A program made the position numbers and the translations under genes. This document shows positions 27,106 to 32,696 of a stretch of DNA of 32,696 bases, piece by piece. The stretch's first letter is position 1. Each line of letters begins with the position of its first letter. Source of the stretch: an uncultured Alphaproteobacteria bacterium. GTDB taxonomy: Bacteria > Pseudomonadota > Alphaproteobacteria > HIMB59 > GCA-002718135. The notes beneath the pieces are model-generated. The model ran no database searches. It was not told the DNA's origin and worked only from the letters and a program-made list of their open reading frames with translations. The stretch spans positions 1 through 32,696 of the forward strand of contig CACLBK010000011.1 of assembly GCA_902605135.1 (NCBI GenBank). The letters run 5' to 3'.

Positions 27106-28920
27106 GTGGTAAGTGATTTATTATTTTCTCTCAGAGAAGTAGAAATTAAATTTGGAAAAAAAATAATTTTTCAAGATTTAAACCTCAATTTACACAAGGG
27201 CGATATGATTGCACTAGTTGGTAAGAATGGTGTTGGAAAAACTACCTTAATGAAAACTATTTATGGTGATCAAGATTTAGATGCAGGAGAATTATGGAAT
27301 TACCCTGGTCTTAAAGTTGGATATTTCAATCAAAAATTTGAAAAACTAGATAATAAAACCATTGAAGAGAATTTTTCAGACTTACTTAATGAACAAAATA
27401 AACATTTTGTTGAAATATTTTGTAATAAACTCAATTTAGATAAACTTGCTAATGTTGAAGATCTTTCAGGAGGTCAAAAAAGAAAAGTTTATTTAATTAG
27501 ATCTTTATTAAAAGACTCCGATGTTTTGTTATTAGATGAGCCAACCAATCATCTAGATTTGCAATGCATCGAATGGCTAGAAAGTTATTTACGAAATTTA
27601 AATAAGACAATTATATGTGTGAGCCATGATAGAACTTTTCTAAGTAATTTTACTAATAAAGTATTTTGGATAGATAGAGGAGAACTACGAGTAAGCCCAG
27701 GGGGATTTAAAAATTTTGACAAATGGTCAGAGGAGCTACTCGATCAAGAATATAGAGAATTAAGAAATAGAAAACAATTTGTCAACATTGAGCTCGATTG
27801 GGCAAATAAAGGAGTAAAGGCGCGAGTTAAGCGAAATGAAAAAAGATTAAAAAGAGCTAAAGAATTAAAAGCGCAATTAGAAAAGGATGAAGCTTCTTAT
27901 AGAAGTGCCATTAAATCTTTAAGACCTCAAGTTTCTAAAAAATCTACCGATCAATCTAAATTTATTGCAGAACTTCAAGAAGTGTTTGTGAAATATCCAA
28001 ATCAAAGTGAATTTGTTTTTAAAAATTTATCCATTAAAATTTCAAAAAATGATCGTATTGGTCTTCTAGGTAATAATGGGAGTGGTAAGTCAACTTTTCT
28101 TCGTACAATTCTTAATGAAATAAAAATTTCTAAAGGTAAAATTAAGTTGAAAAAAAATTTAGAATTTTCTTATTTTGATCAGATGCGTAATGATCTTAAT
28201 GGAAGAAAATCTATTAAAGATATTTTAGTTCCCTCTGGGGGAGACTATTTAAAAGTTCAGGGAAGAGATAGGCATGTCTGTAGCTATGTGAAAGATTTTC
28301 AGTTTGATCCTAAAAATGTTAACCATACGATACAAACATTATCAGGAGGAGAGCAAAATAGATTGCTTTTGGCAAAAGTATTAGCCAATCCTAAAACTGG
28401 ACTTATATTAGATGAGCCAACAAATGATCTAGATTTAGAAACGCTAGATCTATTAACTGAAATGCTATCAAATTATAATGGAACGTTACTAATAGTATCG
28501 CATGATCGAGATTTTTTAGATCAAACTGTAAACAAAATTTTACATTTCAAAGAGGATGGAAATGTATCATTGTTTTTTGGTGGATACAGTGATTTTTTAA
28601 AATCTGAAAATCAACAAGTTACTAAAAATAAAGAAACAAAAAAATCACATTCAGAAAACAACAAAGTAAAGAATTCTAAAGCTAAACTATCATATAAGTT
28701 TCAATATGAATTAGAGCAATTACCAAATCAAATAAAAAATATTCAACAAGAATTAGAAGATATTAAAAATGAATTGAAGGATACAAACCTATATTTGGAA
28801 AATTTTGAACGATATCAAGAAATAACTTCCAAAATGGAAGTTCTTAATAGTGATCTCAATACAAAAGAGAATAGATGGTTTGAATTAATTAAAATGGAAG
28901 AGGATCTAGTTAGTAATTAA
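27106..28920 (+). CDS. ABC-F family ATPase, Uup-like
   Basis: 604 aa, GTG start; two ABC domains (GKNGVGKTTL / GNNGSGKSTF; LSGGQKRKVYLIR / LSGGEQNRLLLAK; LLLDEPTNHLDL / LILDEPTNDLDL) and C-terminal coiled coil. Confidence 0.93.
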   Translation: MVSDLLFSLREVEIKFGKKIIFQDLNLNLHKGDMIALVGKNGVGKTTLMKTIYGDQDLDAGELWNYPGLKVGYFNQKFEKLDNKTIEENFSDLLNEQNKHFVEIFCNKLNLDKLANVEDLSGGQKRKVYLIRSLLKDSDVLLLDEPTNHLDLQCIEWLESYLRNLNKTIICVSHDRTFLSNFTNKVFWIDRGELRVSPGGFKNFDKWSEELLDQEYRELRNRKQFVNIELDWANKGVKARVKRNEKRLKRAKELKAQLEKDEASYRSAIKSLRPQVSKKSTDQSKFIAELQEVFVKYPNQSEFVFKNLSIKISKNDRIGLLGNNGSGKSTFLRTILNEIKISKGKIKLKKNLEFSYFDQMRNDLNGRKSIKDILVPSGGDYLKVQGRDRHVCSYVKDFQFDPKNVNHTIQTLSGGEQNRLLLAKVLANPKTGLILDEPTNDLDLETLDLLTEMLSNYNGTLLIVSHDRDFLDQTVNKILHFKEDGNVSLFFGGYSDFLKSENQQVTKNKETKKSHSENNKVKNSKAKLSYKFQYELEQLPNQIKNIQQELEDIKNELKDTNLYLENFERYQEITSKMEVLNSDLNTKENRWFELIKMEEDLVSN

Positions 28921-28927
28921 GCTACAA

Positions 28928-29716
28928 TTAATAAGCGCTAGTATTATCAGATTTAGTATCTACGTCTTTCAATTCTTTTAATAAACTTTCAGCATGTGAT
29001 GTCATCATTCTAAAATCAGAAAGTAATGTGGTAAATTGAAAACCGTACTCCATCATTTCTTTCATATACTTAACTGATCCATTATGAATACCAGCAATCT
29101 TTCCTTTTTCTTTTGCTTTTTTTGCAATCATTTTAATATTTGAAAATACCGGATCTTCACGAACATCAAATTTAGGTGGTAAACCATAAGAAGAACTCAT
29201 ATCCGCAGGCCCAATATAAATACCAGTTAAGTTTGGAACTGAAAGAATGGCATCTAGGTTCTCCACTGCTTGTTTCGTTTCGATCATTGCCAAACTTACG
29301 ATATTATCATTTGCGTGTTGATAGTAATCTGAACCATAAACTACTTGAGCCCTCATTGGACCAAAACTTCTTTGACCTATAGGAGGGTAATAACAATATG
29401 AAACAAACTTTTCACAGTCCTCTTTTGTATTGATCATTGGCGCAATAATTCCTTGAACACCTAAATCTAACATTTTCATAATAATACCTGGCTCGTTCCA
29501 TGGAACTCTTGTCATAGGAACAGTATCACTATTTGTTAATCCTTGAACCATAGAAATAGCAGTTGAATAATCATTTTGACCATGCTGCATATCTATAGTT
29601 ACTGAATCCCAACCCATTTTACCAAAGGCTTCAGCAGTAAACGAATTAGGTATTGAAAGCCATGCATTGATAGATGCTTTATTTTTTTTCCAAATATCAA
29701 ATAACTTATTTTTCAT
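28928..29716 (-). CDS. HpcH/HpaI family aldolase
   Basis: 262 aa; WDSVTIDMQHGQNDY, VPMTRVPWNEPGIIMKMLDLGVQGIIAPMINTKEDCEKFV, AMIETKQAVENLDAIL, YIGPADMSSSYG. Confidence 0.94.
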   Translation of the reverse strand: MKNKLFDIWKKNKASINAWLSIPNSFTAEAFGKMGWDSVTIDMQHGQNDYSTAISMVQGLTNSDTVPMTRVPWNEPGIIMKMLDLGVQGIIAPMINTKEDCEKFVSYCYYPPIGQRSFGPMRAQVVYGSDYYQHANDNIVSLAMIETKQAVENLDAILSVPNLTGIYIGPADMSSSYGLPPKFDVREDPVFSNIKMIAKKAKEKGKIAGIHNGSVKYMKEMMEYGFQFTTLLSDFRMMTSHAESLLKELKDVDTKSDNTSAY

Positions 29717-30027
29717 AATTATGATTAGAATTTAATAATATTTTATATTATATTATTATTATTCTTAAACATTATTTAACTTATAAAAACTATAAAAATG
29801 ATAAAATTTATAATTTGGTCCCTAATAGCAATTTTTTTAATAGTTATTTTTTATTTTTCTTTTAACTATTTTTTAAGTTTAATAAGGGATCAGATGATAT
29901 TTATGCTCTAGACAAATTATTTGTCGCAATTTCATATTTTCCTTTATTTTTTGGATCAAAATCATGCATAAATAGATTTACAGGATTCCTATTTGTAGTA
30001 TAAATTTGATATTAAATGGAGGAAATG

Positions 30028-31352
30028 ATGAATAAAATTTTAAATATTTTTTTAACTTTTATTCTTACAGCTTTTTTCGCAACTTCAACATTTGCTGCCA
30101 CTAAAGTAGTTTGGTGGATGGAAAGTAGTGCAGATACTGACCCTACAGTTCAAGAAATGATGTGTGATGCTTTTAATGCTGAACAAGATGAAGTAGAATT
30201 AGAATGTGTATTCAAGGAAGATATTAATGATACCATTAGACCAGCTCTTTTGTCAGGAAGTGGACCGGACATGTTTGATACACCTGGTGCTTCTTACATA
30301 AAAATTTACCAAGATGCAGGTCTTGTTAAATCTATGCAAGAGTATGCTGATCAATATGGTTGGGAAAATAAACTTCTAGGTTGGGCTTACAACTCAGGAG
30401 TATTTGATGGTGAATTATATTCAATTCCAAAAAACTATGAAACAATGATTTATTTTTATAATAAAACTTTGTTTGAAGAAAATGGATGGAGCACACCAAA
30501 TACTTTAGCAGAAGTTGAATCTTTGGCTGCAAAAATTAAAGCTAAAGATATGAATGTTTATGCATACGGTTCTGCTGGATGGCAGCCAACACACGAGCAT
30601 TTAGTAGGTAACTATTTCAACACATATGCTGGGCCAGAAAATGTCTATAAAGCCTTAATTGGTGAAAAAAATGGACTGATCCAGAGTTTGTAGAAGCAAT
30701 TGAACTTTTAAGAAAACACATGGTAGATGAAGGTTATTGGTCTGGTAATTTAGAGACATATTATTCTTTAGATTGGGATGATTTTAATAACGAGTTTGCT
30801 ACTAGAGGTTCTGCAATGCTAATGATCGGAACTTGGGGTTTCAATGTAACGGCAACGAATTTTGGAGAATCATCTGATGATTGGGATTGGAATCCTTTAC
30901 CAATTCTGAATTCACAGGCAGGAAGTGCACCCAATTATCAACTTGCAACTGGTGGAACTATGTCCATCAATGCCGCATCTAAAAATGCAGATGGAGCTGC
31001 AAAAGTAATTGATTGGATTCTTTCTGATAAAGCAAGAGCTCTTAAAGTTACTGGTAGCTTAGGTTATGGCGCTTGGTTGTTACCACTAAAATACACTGAT
31101 GCTGACTTTGACCCTAATATTGATCCAAGACAAAAAAGATTCTTAACTGAATTTGCCGAAGCTTCTGATTCAGGAAATTATGGATATACAACATGGACAT
31201 TCTATCCGAATGATCCAGGTGTTCATATATGGAAAGATATGGAAGTGGTTTGGGCTGGAGATATTACTCCACTTGAATTTATGGAAGAATCTCAAAGACT
31301 TTGGGACAAAGCTCGTGAAGACGATGCATTAGTTCCAGTTGGAAAAAGATAA
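30028..31352 (+). pseudogene. Sugar ABC transporter extracellular substrate-binding protein (COG1653-like), apparently frameshifted
   Basis: ORF 30016..30693 (signal peptide MNKILNIFLTFILTAFFATSTFA) and ORF 30720..31352 join into one protein if one A is added to the A7 run at 30665-30671 (GEKKWTDPEFVEAIELLRKHMVDEGYW); GGAGG Shine-Dalgarno upstream. Confidence 0.88.
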
Positions 31353-31364
31353 TTTAAAAATTTA

Positions 31365-31391
31365 AATAAGGGGAAATATTTTCCCCTTATT
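31365..31391 (+). terminator. Intra-operon stem-loop between binding-protein and permease genes
   Basis: Perfect 12-bp stem AATAAGGGGAAA-TAT-TTTCCCCTTATT immediately after the binding-protein gene. Confidence 0.72.
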
Positions 31392-31407
31392 AAAAATAAT
31401 AAAAATT

Positions 31408-32286
31408 ATGCCAAAATTTTTAACAAGTATAAATGCAATTTCCTGGTACTTTTTATTTCCAGTTATATTTATTCATTTCTTCGTGGTAGCATTTCCATCG
31501 ATACTTAGTTTATTGTTATGTTTAACCGACTGGAATGGTTTTGGCAGAATAAATTATGTTGGATTAGAAAACTTTCAAGAATTATTTAGAGATCGTGTTT
31601 TCAAGAAAGCAGTTAAACACAATATAATTTGGACAGTAATGTTCTTGACAATACCAGTAATCGTAGCACTTGTTATAGCTTATCTTTTAACTGGAATAAA
31701 AAGAGGACAACTTTTTTATAGGCTAGTATATTTTTTTCCATACATTCTAGCTAGTATCGTTAACTGTTTGATTTGGAGATATATATTCCATCCAAGACAT
31801 GGTTTAGGTGGTTGGTTTGAAAATCAAGGTATTGATTTTCTTGCTAAGTCACCTTTTGCTATGAAGGAGACTGCCTTATACGCTGTTGCCTGGGTAGATA
31901 TGTGGCATTTCTGGGGCTTCTTAGTTATAATTTATTTAACTGGAATGTATCAAGTTGATGACTCTCTCTATGAAGCAGCAGATATTGAAGGAGCAACAAA
32001 ATTTCAAAAATTTAGATATATTACTTTACCAATGATAAGACCAATTTTTGTTTTATCTTTAATAATTATAATTATCTGGTCTGTCCCTACATTTGACTAT
32101 GTATATATTTTAACAATGGGTGGACCAGCATACAGCTCAGAAGTTGTAGCAAACCATCTGTATTCGCAAGCCTTTCAACGAATGAATGTTGGTTACGCAT
32201 CCACTATAGGTGTTATGATGTTCTTCTATGTTGGTATTATAGTAGGTTTCTTTGCAATTTTAAGGCGGATGGGTTGGGAGGTATAA
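31408..32286 (+). CDS. Sugar ABC transporter permease (MalF/UgpA-like)
   Basis: 292 aa; multiple TM segments and EAA-type loop DSLYEAADIEGATKFQKFRYITLPMIRP. Confidence 0.94.
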   Translation: MPKFLTSINAISWYFLFPVIFIHFFVVAFPSILSLLLCLTDWNGFGRINYVGLENFQELFRDRVFKKAVKHNIIWTVMFLTIPVIVALVIAYLLTGIKRGQLFYRLVYFFPYILASIVNCLIWRYIFHPRHGLGGWFENQGIDFLAKSPFAMKETALYAVAWVDMWHFWGFLVIIYLTGMYQVDDSLYEAADIEGATKFQKFRYITLPMIRPIFVLSLIIIIIWSVPTFDYVYILTMGGPAYSSEVVANHLYSQAFQRMNVGYASTIGVMMFFYVGIIVGFFAILRRMGWEV

Positions 32287-32294
32287 AATTATAA

Positions 32295-32696
32295 ATGGCG
32301 ACTGCAAGATTTAGACAAAGATCGAGTTATATAAATCATGCCATTTTGATTTTTATGGCTTTAACAATTATTTTACCATTACTAGTTTTAGCTTTTAATT
32401 CTATAAAACCATCTTCTGAATTTGGAGCAAATCCTTTGGGTTTTCCAAATGAAATAAGATTAATGAATTATTATGATGCATGGGTTAATGGAAATTATAC
32501 TCAAATATTTACAAACTCACTCACCTTAGTTATTGGAACTTTAATATTAAATTTGACTGTTTCAGGTCTAGCTGCTTTCAGTTTGGCAGTTTTAAACCCA
32601 AAAGGAATTCAAACAATTGTTGTTGGTTTATATCTTTTAGTTGGAATAAGTATTCCTGCTCAATTATTTATTTTACCATTATTTTTAATGTGGAAA
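32295..32696 (+). CDS. Sugar ABC transporter permease (MalG/UgpE-like), truncated by window end
   Basis: Open from ATG 32295 to the window edge (134 codons): MATARFRQRSSYINHAILIFMALTIILPLLVLAFNSIKPSSEFG...YTQIFTNSLTLVIGTLILNLTVSGLAAFSLAVLNPKG. Confidence 0.88.
   Translation, partial: MATARFRQRSSYINHAILIFMALTIILPLLVLAFNSIKPSSEFGANPLGFPNEIRLMNYYDAWVNGNYTQIFTNSLTLVIGTLILNLTVSGLAAFSLAVLNPKGIQTIVVGLYLLVGISIPAQLFILPLFLMWK

Noticed and set aside
30665-30671. Programmed ribosomal frameshift in the binding-protein gene
   Set aside because: A7 could be slippery, but no stimulatory structure or biological rationale is evident for a periplasmic binding protein; homopolymer indel error is simpler
28928-32696. 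Aromatic (homoprotocatechuate) degradation locus suggested by the HpcH/HpaI aldolase and the nearby HCCA isomerase-like gene
   Set aside because: No ring-cleavage or hydroxylase genes are present; HpcH/HpaI aldolases are widespread in sugar-acid metabolism and this one sits beside a sugar ABC transporter

Overview
AT-rich, tightly packed bacterial window. It resembles a streamlined marine alphaproteobacterium of the SAR11/HIMB59 kind, but that is inferred from composition and gene content only. From left to right it holds: (i) a minus-strand sugar catabolism and uptake block with a Gfo/Idh/MocA oxidoreductase, a ThuA-like protein, a ribose-type ABC transporter (permease, single-domain ATPase, binding protein), an aldehyde dehydrogenase and a fatty acid desaturase; (ii) a housekeeping stretch with UDP-glucose dehydrogenase, phosphomannomutase/phosphoglucomutase, a D-Ala-D-Ala carboxypeptidase with a C-terminal SPOR-like region, clpS-clpA, a COG3146-like GNAT/FemAB-type protein, RidA, cyclophilin, a membrane dipeptidase, a LysE exporter, pdxJ, a GYD-domain protein, a GST, a beta-lactamase-like serine hydrolase, a DUF4174-like protein, tRNA-Thr(GGT) and an MFS transporter; (iii) a minus-strand cluster of three paralogous ~200-aa proteins plus a ~105-aa YdhR-like protein, divergent from a Mu-like GST and a 2-hydroxychromene-2-carboxylate isomerase-like (DsbA fold) protein; (iv) an ABC-F (Uup-like) ATPase, an HpcH/HpaI aldolase and a second sugar ABC transporter whose binding-protein gene is frameshifted in an A7 run. 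The strongest candidate for an undescribed system is (iii). Each paralog looks like an internally duplicated ferredoxin-like (dimeric alpha/beta barrel) protein, and the divergent intergenic region carries a perfect 13-bp inverted repeat. I saw no CRISPR array, IS element or prophage.
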